A DNA stretch of 20,684 nucleotides from Mageeibacillus sp. UBA1255 (GTDB lineage: Bacteria > Bacillota > Clostridia > UBA1212 > UBA1255). The translations under genes were made by a program, and so were the position numbers. The stretch is from positions 13,291-33,974 of the forward strand of contig DBVV01000054.1 in NCBI GenBank assembly GCA_002308795.1, given 5' to 3'. Shown here one piece after another: positions 1 to 7,264 of this stretch. The notes under the pieces are model-generated. The model did not search any database, was not told where the DNA came from, and was given only the letters and a program-made list of their open reading frames with translations. Numbering within the stretch: the stretch's first letter is position 1; each line of letters opens with the position of its first letter.

Positions 1-121
1 GGTTCCTCCACAATTTCTCCGGTTTCCTTCCGGGTATCCGCGTTCCCGCCGCAAATGATCCGTGGGCGTAATACCGCGTAATACCGTTAATTTACAGAAC
101 GATCATATGATCATCAGAGTT
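1..121. other. Unassigned 5' edge with a tandem 10-mer and a palindrome
   Basis: No gene is assigned here. One forward frame stays open from base 1 to a TAA at 79-81 and another to a TAA at 69-71, so the stretch could hold the last codons of a + strand gene that ends just before the terminator at 122-155. Two exact tandem copies of CGTAATACCG lie at 67-76 and 77-86, and a perfect 12-bp palindrome GATCATATGATC lies at 101-112. Neither can be tied to a known site. Confidence 0.4.
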
Positions 122-155
122 AACCGCCGGCGGGAGACCTGCCGGCGGTTACTTT
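122..155 (+). terminator. Rho-independent terminator
   Basis: The arms AACCGCCGGC (122-131) and GCCGGCGGTT (141-150) are perfect complements. The 9-base loop can add about three more pairs (GGG with CCT). The hairpin is followed by A-C-T5. It probably ends a + strand transcript entering from the left of the window and insulates the fakA operon. Confidence 0.8.
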
Positions 156-220
156 TTGAATATCCTCCTTTCACGGAAAAAGGAACGGAAAAAGGAAAAG
201 CGCCACGTTAAAACCGCCAC

Positions 221-249
221 TTGAAAAAGACGCACTTTTGTGGTATCCT
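221..249 (+). promoter_or_regulatory. Candidate sigma-A promoter of the fakA operon
   Basis: TTGAAA (221-226) and TATCCT (244-249) are separated by exactly 17 bases. The -35 box matches 5 of 6 consensus bases and the -10 box 4 of 6. It lies between the upstream terminator and the fakA ribosome-binding site, giving a leader of about 80 bases. It is inferred from sequence only. Confidence 0.5.
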
Positions 250-323
250 TGACGTGTTCAGAGGTATCGGGGGCAGATCTGAAGATAAAGCTGAGACCCG
301 CGATAAATAAAGTGATTGTCGCC

Positions 324-328
324 GGAGG
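324..328 (+). promoter_or_regulatory. Ribosome-binding site that selects a TTG start for fakA
   Basis: GGAGG at 324-328 sits 8 bases before the TTG at 337-339, a normal spacing. The alternative TTG at 316 lies upstream of this Shine-Dalgarno sequence and cannot use it. The first internal ATG is about 14 codons downstream, too far from any such motif. Confidence 0.75.
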
Positions 329-336
329 AAAAAATC

Positions 337-2070
337 TTGGCAGAAATTGTTGACGGAACATTGTTTATAAATATGTTAGGCGGAGGAGTGAGAGCTCTTG
401 ACGCTAACCGGATCACCGTAAACGACCTGAACGTATTTCCGATCCCGGACGGAGACACCGGGGACAATATGTTGTCCACCATCGCGTCGGGTTTTGACGC
501 CGCTCTGGCCGCGGAAGACGGATCACTCGAAAACGTTGCCGCGAAAGCAGCAGGAGGAATGCTGTTAGGTGCGAGAGGAAATTCGGGAGTGATATTGTCC
601 CGTATATTCTCCGGCATCGCAGCAGGCTTTTCCGGAAAAGCGTACGCCGGAACGAAAGAGTTCGGGGAAGCCTTCGCCAGAGGTGTTAAAGAAGCATATA
701 ACGCGGTTTCTAAACCTGTCGAAGGAACGATGCTCACGGTCATCCGCGAATCGGTCGAAAGAGCGAACTCAGAAGTATCCGGGAACGACAGCTTAGATCA
801 TTATTTCGAAATAATCCTCGAAGAAGTTAAAAATTCACTTAAACGTACGCCGGAACTGCTGTCTGTACTAAAAGAAGCCGGAGTCGTTGACAGCGGCGGC
901 GCCGGGCTTATGTATATAATCGAAGGAATGGTAAAAGTGTTCCGGGGCGAGGATCAGGCTTCAGACACTCGTACCGCCGGGACACGCTCCCCTGCCGGAG
1001 TTCATAGCACGGGCGGATCTGCCGCAGCCGCTCCCGATTTCTCAAAATTCACGGAAGACAGCGAACTGCTTTTCGGATACTGCACCGAGTTCCTGTTAAG
1101 ACTCCAGAGCGCGAAGGTTGACGTGGAGAATTTTAACGTTTCGCTGATTTCCGACTATCTTAACGACGTCGGAGAGTCGGTCGTATGCTTTAAAGAAGGC
1201 AGCATCGTTAAAGTTCACGTCCATACAAGAAGACCCGGGGATATTTTAAATCATATGCAGGATTTCGGCGAGTTTCTCACGATGAAGATAGAAAATATGA
1301 CGCTTCAGCATAACGAGAACACGCCGGGGATAGATAAATTAATGGAACACGCGTCAGATCATCAGGATAATAAAACGGACGGTCTGGTACTTACGACAGA
1401 AGCGCGCAAAAAATATGCCACTGTCGCAGTCGCATCCGGAAAAGGAATGAAAGAAACGTTCCTTGCTCTGGGCGTTGACGCCGTGATCGACGGAGGCCAG
1501 AGCATGAACCCGTCAGCGGCAGATTTTATCGACGCCTTCGACAGTATCAGCGCGGAAAATATTCTGGTGTTCCCCAACAACGGGAATATTATATTAACAG
1601 CGTGTCAAGCGGCGGAGCTTTACACCAAATCGCGCGTGTTCGTGGCGCGCACCAAGACGATCGGGGCAGGATATTCGGCGCTGTCAATGCTTGACGTTTC
1701 TTCTGATGATCCCGAGTCGATCATCGCCGATGCGGAGTCGATCGGAGATGCGGCTGTCACGGCACATATCGCTCCGGCCAGCAGGGATGCGTTAAAGGAC
1801 GGCGTGGAGATCAGGAAGGACGATTTCATCGGCTTCACGGAAGAGCGCGTTTACGTTGACGACCCTGACAGAGAAAACGCCGCTTTCGAATTATGCGGTG
1901 CGCTAAACGCCGGCACGTACGACGTAGTGCTTGTAATAGGCGGCGCGGATATTGACGCCGGAAAAGCCGAAGAACTAAGGGAAAAGCTCGAAAAAACGTT
2001 CAAACGCACCGAATTCATATATATTGACGGCGGACAGCCGGTATACGACTACATCCTGATATTTGAATAA
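337..2070 (+). CDS. fakA: Fatty acid kinase FakA (DAK2/DhaL-domain protein)
   Basis: FakA phosphorylates fatty acids presented by a FakB protein, giving acyl-phosphate in the cytoplasm. The N-terminal DhaL-like domain shows the Mg/ATP-binding motif PDGDTGDN near residues 37-44 and the GARGNSGV loop near residue 85. The middle domain has the conserved GYCTEF cysteine and an HVHT pair, as in the metal site of characterised FakA, followed by the KIENM...QH stretch. A C-terminal domain completes a protein of about 577 residues, close to the usual length. The TTG start at 337 was chosen because GGAGG lies 8 bases upstream. FakB follows 41 bases later, so the two partners are made together. The assignment rests on family motifs and on the neighbours fakB, plsX and acpP. 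Confidence 0.9.
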   Translation: MAEIVDGTLFINMLGGGVRALDANRITVNDLNVFPIPDGDTGDNMLSTIASGFDAALAAEDGSLENVAAKAAGGMLLGARGNSGVILSRIFSGIAAGFSGKAYAGTKEFGEAFARGVKEAYNAVSKPVEGTMLTVIRESVERANSEVSGNDSLDHYFEIILEEVKNSLKRTPELLSVLKEAGVVDSGGAGLMYIIEGMVKVFRGEDQASDTRTAGTRSPAGVHSTGGSAAAAPDFSKFTEDSELLFGYCTEFLLRLQSAKVDVENFNVSLISDYLNDVGESVVCFKEGSIVKVHVHTRRPGDILNHMQDFGEFLTMKIENMTLQHNENTPGIDKLMEHASDHQDNKTDGLVLTTEARKKYATVAVASGKGMKETFLALGVDAVIDGGQSMNPSAADFIDAFDSISAENILVFPNNGNIILTACQAAELYTKSRVFVARTKTIGAGYSALSMLDVSSDDPESIIADAESIGDAAVTAHIAPASRDALKDGVEIRKDDFIGFTEERVYVDDPDRENAAFELCGALNAGTYDVVLVIGGADIDAGKAEELREKLEKTFKRTEFIYIDGGQPVYDYILIFE

Positions 2071-2111
2071 CGACGAATAAACCGAATATAATTAACATAA
2101 CGGAGGATAAA

Positions 2112-2981
2112 ATGCTCACACTTTACACAGACACAGACACAGATCTGACACCGGAGATAGCGGCAGAATACGGATACAAACTCATCAGCATGCCGTTCAC
2201 TTCAGACGGAAAAACAGTTTATCCGTACGAAGACTCGCCGGACTTCGACACACACGCCTTTTACGACACGCTCAGAGATGGCGCTCTTCCCACCACGAGC
2301 GCGATCAGCGAAGCAAGATATATCCAGTACTTCGAACCGGAATTCGCCGCGGGCAATGACATCCTGTACGTACATTTTTCGCGGGCAATGACCGCTACTT
2401 TCGATGCGATGGATAAGGCCGTCGAGTCACTTAAGGAGAAATATCCGGGCCGTAAATTCTACGCGATAGACACGATGGGCATCACCATCCTGAGCTTCAA
2501 CATCTGCCTGGAAGTAGGCGACCTGTATAAGGCCGGAAAGACGGCCGAAGAGATCGTCGCGTGGGCTGAAAAAGAAGTGATGCATTTCGGCACTTATTTC
2601 ATTGCCGACGACCTGAAATTCTTCCGCCGCTCCGGACGCGTAAGCGGGCTTAAAGCGACGATGGGCACGCTTCTGGGCGTACGCCCCCTGATATATATGA
2701 ACAACGAAGGAAAGATGGTCAGCCTCGGATCCGTAAGAGGGCGCAGAAAAGCCCTGGAAACGCTCGCCGATCTGATCGAGCAGCGCGGAGAAGACGTCGA
2801 ATCTCACAGAGTCGTCATCGGCAATACCGATTCGCCCGAACTCGTCGCGGAACTGCGTGAAATATTAGCAGAACGTTACGGTGATAAACTCAGGATCGTC
2901 GAGATCGTGACAAATCCGACCGCCGGAAGCCATTGCGGACCGAACGCAGTGGGACTGTGCTTCCACGTACGCGAAAAATAA
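2112..2981 (+). CDS. fakB: DegV-family fatty-acid-binding protein FakB
   Basis: This DegV-fold protein of 289 residues holds a fatty acid with its carboxylate exposed for phosphorylation by FakA. Family landmarks are the TDTDTDL start, the PTTSAIS segment near residue 60 (fatty-acid-contacting Ser/Thr loop), FFRRSGRVSG near residue 175 and SHCGPNAVG near the C-terminus, whose His is conserved in FakB proteins. The ATG is preceded by CGGAGGA. It lies directly after fakA and 15 bases before the GNAT-like gene, so co-transcription is likely. Which fatty acid it prefers cannot be read from the sequence. Confidence 0.9.
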   Translation: MLTLYTDTDTDLTPEIAAEYGYKLISMPFTSDGKTVYPYEDSPDFDTHAFYDTLRDGALPTTSAISEARYIQYFEPEFAAGNDILYVHFSRAMTATFDAMDKAVESLKEKYPGRKFYAIDTMGITILSFNICLEVGDLYKAGKTAEEIVAWAEKEVMHFGTYFIADDLKFFRRSGRVSGLKATMGTLLGVRPLIYMNNEGKMVSLGSVRGRRKALETLADLIEQRGEDVESHRVVIGNTDSPELVAELREILAERYGDKLRIVEIVTNPTAGSHCGPNAVGLCFHVREK

Positions 2982-2996
2982 AGCGGAGGCGCGTCA

Positions 2997-4163
2997 ATGA
3001 TCACGGTTATCCCTGTCACGACTAAAAAGCAGCAGAAGGTGTTTATAGATTATCCGCTTAAACTTTACGCCGGGTGCGATCAGTTCGTCCCTCCCCTTTA
3101 CGGAGACGAAAAAAAGATATTCGGAAAGAAAAACGCGTACCACGACACGTGCGAAAGCTCGTTCTTTCTGGCATACGACGGGGATAAAGTCGTTGGCCGC
3201 ATCTCCGGAATAATCCAGCGATCCGCGAACGAAAAGAACAACGAAAAACGCGTAAGATTCACACGTTTCGACTGTATTGACGACCTTGAAGTCGCAAGAG
3301 CGCTGTTTAGCGCAGTAGAAAGCTGGGCGGCAGAGCACGGTATGGACACCGTATGCGGACCGCTCGGATATTCCGACCTGGAGCGCGAAGGCCTGCTCGT
3401 AGAGGGATTTGACCAGCTCTCCACGTTCGAGGAACAGTATAACGCCGAATATTACGCTCGTCTCATCGAACAGCTCGGTTATAAAAAAGAGGTCGACTGG
3501 ACGGAATGCAAGCTCTACCTACCCGACAGCGATTCCGCGCCTGCCGGAGAGAAAAGCGCAAGCGATCAGGCTTCCGTTGACAGGATGGCAGATTTCGTCA
3601 TGAAGAGGTATAATCTGCACATCGGACCCGCGGACAACGTCAATGACTTCCTCCGCCGCTACGCCGATGACTTCTTCGAACTGCTCGACAAAAGCTACGA
3701 CGGCCTCTACGGGACCGTCCCGTTCACGGACAATATGAAGAAGATGCTTATCGCAAACTTCAAACTGATCATCGACCTTGACCACGTGATGGTCATACTC
3801 GATGAACACGACGAACTTGTATGCCTTGCCCTGTGCTTCCCGTCGATCGCACGCGCAGTGCAGCCCTCGGGAGGCAGATTGACTCCGGCAGCCCTCGTAA
3901 GACTGCTGAAAGCCATAAAAAAGCCCCGCATCCTTGACCTCGGTCTTGTTGCGGTACGCCCTGATTACCTAAACCGCGGTATCCCTGCCGTAATGTGCTC
4001 CATGCTCATGAAAATGCTGCGTGAAGACGGCGTGGAATACTGCGAGACCAACCTGAACCTCGAGGATAACCACGCCATCCAGAACCTTTGGAAGCGGTTC
4101 CGTTCGGTACAGCATAAAAGGCGCAGATCCTACGTAAAACTTCTTAATGCAGAGGATGAGTGA
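2997..4163 (+). CDS. GNAT-like acyltransferase family protein in the fatty acid operon
   Basis: This protein of 388 residues resembles large GNAT-fold proteins that are often annotated as hypothetical or as N-acetyltransferases. Visible features are a GNAT-like strand and loop (FLAYDGDKVVGRISG, about residues 57-71), the segment CGPLGYSDLEREGLLVEGF near residue 120, and a second acetyltransferase-like half ending in DLGLVAVRPDYLNRGIPAVM and NLNLEDNHAIQNLWKRF. The latter resembles the acceptor helix of GNAT enzymes. The ATG has GGAGG upstream. The gene is 15 bases after fakB and its stop overlaps the start region of plsX, so it belongs to the operon. Its acyl donor and acceptor are unknown. 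An acyl-ACP or acyl-CoA donor would fit the context, but this is inference. Confidence 0.7.
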   Translation: MITVIPVTTKKQQKVFIDYPLKLYAGCDQFVPPLYGDEKKIFGKKNAYHDTCESSFFLAYDGDKVVGRISGIIQRSANEKNNEKRVRFTRFDCIDDLEVARALFSAVESWAAEHGMDTVCGPLGYSDLEREGLLVEGFDQLSTFEEQYNAEYYARLIEQLGYKKEVDWTECKLYLPDSDSAPAGEKSASDQASVDRMADFVMKRYNLHIGPADNVNDFLRRYADDFFELLDKSYDGLYGTVPFTDNMKKMLIANFKLIIDLDHVMVILDEHDELVCLALCFPSIARAVQPSGGRLTPAALVRLLKAIKKPRILDLGLVAVRPDYLNRGIPAVMCSMLMKMLREDGVEYCETNLNLEDNHAIQNLWKRFRSVQHKRRRSYVKLLNAEDE

Positions 4164-4165
4164 GA

Positions 4166-5203
4166 ATGATCAAACTGATTATGGACACTATGGGCGGAGA
4201 TCACAGCCCTCAGGCAAACGTTGAAGGTGCCCTTCTGGCGCTGGAAAAATATCCGGAGCTCTATATGATTTTGTCCGGAGACCAGGCCGCGATAGAAAAA
4301 TGCATAGCGGAACACGGCGGAGCGGATAGTTCAAGGTATGAGATACTGCATGCCCCGGACGTTATCAGCGGCGAGGAGAAACCGACTGACGCGATCAGGC
4401 TCAAGCGTGAGAGTTCGATGATGAAAGCGATAAAGCTGCTTCGCGAAAGCGACGACATCACGGGTATGATATCGACGGGGGCAACAGGCGCGCTCGTTGC
4501 CGCGGCTACCGTACGGATAGGCCGGATACGCGGGCTCTCACGCCCTGCTTTCTGCCCGGTGCTGCCGACAATGGACGGCCGGATCGTGGGTGTATGCGAC
4601 AGCGGCGCGAACGTCGACTGCACACCCGAGCAGCTCCTGCAGTTTTCGATAATCGGTTCGCTCTATCTTCAGAATTACTTCGGGATCGAACACCCCAGGA
4701 TCGCGCTGCTGAATATAGGCACGGAGACCGAAAAAGGCGACGCGCTCCACAAAGAAGTGTTCAAGCTGCTTGCCGCCGAACACGGAGCCGATTTCGTCGG
4801 AAATATGGAAGGCCGCGATCTGCTTACCGGTAAATACGACCTCGTAGTCTCGGACGGTTTTTCGGGCAATATCCTGGTGAAGACCACAGAGGGCACCGCG
4901 CTCGAGATGCTCAAGATGCTCAAACGTGACATTTATTCCAAAGGAATATACAAGTTCGGAGCTCTTTTCATGAAGAGCATGTTTAAAAAAGAAAAAGATC
5001 TGATGAATTACCAGAATTACGGCGGAAGCGTACTTCTGGGCACAGAAAAAATAATCGTTAAAGGCCACGGCAGCAGCGGCAGCACGTCCGTACTCCGCTG
5101 CATCGAGCAGGCTCTGAAAATGGAGAAAAGTAATCTAAACGCTAAAATTTCAGAATATATTTCAGGGATGCATAACGATCCCGCAGATAAGGAGGACAAT
5201 TAG
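4166..5203 (+). CDS. plsX: Phosphate acyltransferase PlsX
   Basis: PlsX interconverts acyl-ACP and acyl-phosphate. Acyl-phosphate is then used by PlsY for the first acylation of glycerol-3-phosphate. The protein is about 345 residues, a normal length, with family motifs MDTMGGDHSP at the N-terminus, MISTGATGAL, NIGTE and the VSDGFSGNI(L)VKTTEG stretch. ATG 4166 is preferred over GTG 4160 because the AGAGG at 4151-4155 is about 10 bases from the ATG and only about 4 from the GTG. The reading frame begins at the end of the GNAT-like gene, and acpP starts immediately after the PlsX stop, which indicates translational coupling. Confidence 0.95.
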   Translation: MIKLIMDTMGGDHSPQANVEGALLALEKYPELYMILSGDQAAIEKCIAEHGGADSSRYEILHAPDVISGEEKPTDAIRLKRESSMMKAIKLLRESDDITGMISTGATGALVAAATVRIGRIRGLSRPAFCPVLPTMDGRIVGVCDSGANVDCTPEQLLQFSIIGSLYLQNYFGIEHPRIALLNIGTETEKGDALHKEVFKLLAAEHGADFVGNMEGRDLLTGKYDLVVSDGFSGNILVKTTEGTALEMLKMLKRDIYSKGIYKFGALFMKSMFKKEKDLMNYQNYGGSVLLGTEKIIVKGHGSSGSTSVLRCIEQALKMEKSNLNAKISEYISGMHNDPADKEDN

Positions 5204-5431
5204 ATGTTTGAACGGGTTAAAGAAATGCTGATATCTCAATTAAGGCTTAAAAACGTGGAGATCACGCCGGAATCGCGCATAAAGGATGACCTTGGCGCAG
5301 ATTCGCTCGACGTGCTCCAGATGCTTATGACTCTTGAGGAAGATTACGGCATAACGATACCTGACGAAAAACTTGCCGAATTCGTTACCGTGTCGGATAT
5401 CGTTGCTTATTGTGAAAAGCACGTGAAATAG
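5204..5431 (+). CDS. acpP: Acyl carrier protein
   Basis: This acidic protein of 75 residues has the phosphopantetheine attachment motif DSL, with Ser35 as the modified residue. The surrounding stretch GADSLDVLQMLMTLEEDYGI is typical of fatty-acid ACPs. It carries acyl groups as thioesters for PlsX and lipid synthesis. The start codon follows the plsX stop with no gap, and a GGAGG is embedded in the last plsX codons (5191-5195). It is the last gene of the operon. No intrinsic terminator is visible before the convergent pncB gene. Confidence 0.95.
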   Translation: MFERVKEMLISQLRLKNVEITPESRIKDDLGADSLDVLQMLMTLEEDYGITIPDEKLAEFVTVSDIVAYCEKHVK

Positions 5432-5442
5432 ACCGATCCTTT

Positions 5443-6657
5443 TTACTCCAGTCTGTTTCCGCGTTCGCGCTCCAGACGGAATTCAACGGCGTGTTTCAGG
5501 TAGTCGAGGTATTCTCCGTCCTGACTCATCGCCTTGCCGGGAGCATCTGAAAGTTTGGCCACGGGACGGCCGTTAACGTACTGGAGTTTTATAACTATAT
5601 TCAGCGGCGTGGCGAACGTATCGTTTGTGACGAAAGTCCCGATACCGAACGATACTTTTGCCTTGTCCTTGAAATGATCATATAAATTCTGAGCGCGGTC
5701 GAAGTCAAGGCTGTCGCTGAACAGGAGCAGTTTCGTACGGGGGTCGACCCCGTATTTTTTATAGTGTTCTATGATCTTCGCGCCCCATTCGTACGGATCG
5801 CCCGAATCGTGACGAACTCCGGTGTAGTTGTTGACCATCGCGCGGTTGAAATCCTTGAGGAACAGGTCGGTAGTGACGGTATCGGTTAAAGCAGTGCCGT
5901 TGTCGCCGCGGTAGTAATCGTACCAGTCTTCCATCGCGTAGTGATTCGTGTATGCAAGCGGTATCGAGTCGATGCCCTGGTACATCTGTACGAATTCGTG
6001 AGCGTACGTTCCTACGGGCGTCAGGCCGTATTTCATTGCAAAATAAACGTCGGACGTTCCGACCATATTCCCGCCCTTAAGCCGGTCCCGCAATTTCAGA
6101 ACAGCCTCGTCCATCCATTCGCGCGAGAGCCTTCTGCGGCAGCCGAATTCCGCAAATTTGAACGTATATTTTCCGCTGTTGAACGCATCGATCTTTGCGT
6201 CGAGTTTTTCCCTTGCGCTTTTCAGCAGCTCTTCATAATCATACTGCATCCTGAAATACACTTCGTTGACGATCTCCAGGAGGTATATCTCAAACAGCGT
6301 TGCGATATACATCGGTCCGGTAATATTTATCGTAAGCTCCCCTTCCGGACTCAGTTTAGTCTCCACGTAATTCTGAAGCGGCCTCCACAGCCTCATAAAT
6401 TCGACGTACGCCGGTTTCATGAACCGGATCGAGCGCAGGTAGTCAAGTTCTTCCTCCCTGAACGTGAGGCTGCAGAGATGGCTTATCTGCTCGTTTATCT
6501 CACTGAACATTTCAGGTGTGAAACGCACGCCTTCGTTGCGGCATTTGAAGCAGTATTCGCCAATAAGGTCAGGGTGGTGTGATAACATCACGGCCTGCAT
6601 GTTGAATTTGTAGAGGTCAATATCCAGAAGCGACTGGATGATCGGTTGGAGTTTCAT
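5443..6657 (-). CDS. pncB: Nicotinate phosphoribosyltransferase
   Basis: PncB converts nicotinate and PRPP to nicotinate mononucleotide, with ATP hydrolysis linked to a phosphohistidine. The 404-residue protein matches the E. coli-type enzyme in length. Motifs are DLYKFNMQ near the N-terminus, CRRRLSREW, the AHEFVQ segment containing the expected phosphorylated His, GVRHDSGDP for PRPP/phosphate binding, FSDSLD and FGIGT. Only a weak AAGAGAG ribosome-binding site precedes the ATG. It is the last gene of the NAD salvage operon, 33 bases after the adenylyltransferase gene, and converges on acpP. Confidence 0.95.
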   Translation of the reverse strand: MKLQPIIQSLLDIDLYKFNMQAVMLSHHPDLIGEYCFKCRNEGVRFTPEMFSEINEQISHLCSLTFREEELDYLRSIRFMKPAYVEFMRLWRPLQNYVETKLSPEGELTINITGPMYIATLFEIYLLEIVNEVYFRMQYDYEELLKSAREKLDAKIDAFNSGKYTFKFAEFGCRRRLSREWMDEAVLKLRDRLKGGNMVGTSDVYFAMKYGLTPVGTYAHEFVQMYQGIDSIPLAYTNHYAMEDWYDYYRGDNGTALTDTVTTDLFLKDFNRAMVNNYTGVRHDSGDPYEWGAKIIEHYKKYGVDPRTKLLLFSDSLDFDRAQNLYDHFKDKAKVSFGIGTFVTNDTFATPLNIVIKLQYVNGRPVAKLSDAPGKAMSQDGEYLDYLKHAVEFRLERERGNRLE

Positions 6658-6690
6658 TGTTTCTGTCTCTCTTTCAATTAATTATTCTTA

Positions 6691-7251
6691 TCAAACGCTC
6701 GCGGTGATCCCGTTGCCTTCCGACTCTTTTAGCGCGCGGGCAATATCTTCCGCGAACGGGTGTATCTTCAGCGGTGAATATATCTTCCACATCATGAGCT
6801 CGCCGGATCTCAGCAACTCTCGCATTTTCGTCGCGGAGATGTCAACGGTCTTTGGTACGTAGAGTTCCGTTATGTTTTCCTCTAAGCCGTCGAACCACGT
6901 TACGCGCCTCTCTTCCTTGCCTGAAACGAGCAGATCAGGGTAAACGCCGAGGATACCGGCGGCATTTTCAAGCACATACCTGCCCCATTCCGGGACGTTG
7001 CCGACGCCGATGTCCGGAAGCGGTGCTATTATGAGCTTTCCGCGTTCTATTTCCCTGCCGAATACCGCGCTGATCATTGCCCTGCGCTCTTCGTACGACA
7101 GCGGGTTTTTCTCGGTGCGCGATTCCTGCGACGAACCGATAAGTATAAGAACCGTTTCGCTCAGCTTAAGTGCGGTGCGTACGATCCGCTCGTGTCCTAT
7201 ATGAAATATCTGGAAGCGGCCGACGATAAGGCCGTTTGCATACGGTTTCAC
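6691..7251 (-). CDS. NadM-like nicotinate/nicotinamide mononucleotide adenylyltransferase
   Basis: This nucleotidyltransferase of 186 residues transfers AMP from ATP to a mononucleotide. The GRFQIFHIGH motif (residues 11-20) is the NadM form of the GxFxPxHxGH signature, and ISATKMR (138-144) is the ISxTxxR triphosphate-binding motif. The protein resembles archaeal NadM and the N-terminal half of NadM-Nudix enzymes more than classical NadD. Placement between the NAD synthetase fusion and pncB implies that the in vivo substrate is nicotinate mononucleotide, giving NaAD. NMN could also be used. The start lies 13 bases after the upstream stop, so coupling is likely. A nadD gene elsewhere in the genome cannot be excluded. 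Confidence 0.88.
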   Translation of the reverse strand: MKPYANGLIVGRFQIFHIGHERIVRTALKLSETVLILIGSSQESRTEKNPLSYEERRAMISAVFGREIERGKLIIAPLPDIGVGNVPEWGRYVLENAAGILGVYPDLLVSGKEERRVTWFDGLEENITELYVPKTVDISATKMRELLRSGELMMWKIYSPLKIHPFAEDIARALKESEGNGITASV

Positions 7252-7264
7252 CTGTGCTCTCCTC

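Noticed and set aside
2..101. Minus-strand coding start leaving the window on the left
   Set aside because: A frame is open on the - strand but no ATG, GTG or TTG with a ribosome-binding site is present, and tandem repeats account for part of it.
4538..5068. Open frame of 176 codons on the - strand
   Set aside because: It is antisense to plsX, which carries clear family motifs.
5941..6582. Open frame of 213 codons on the + strand
   Set aside because: It lies wholly antisense to the well-supported pncB gene and has no family motif or ribosome-binding site.
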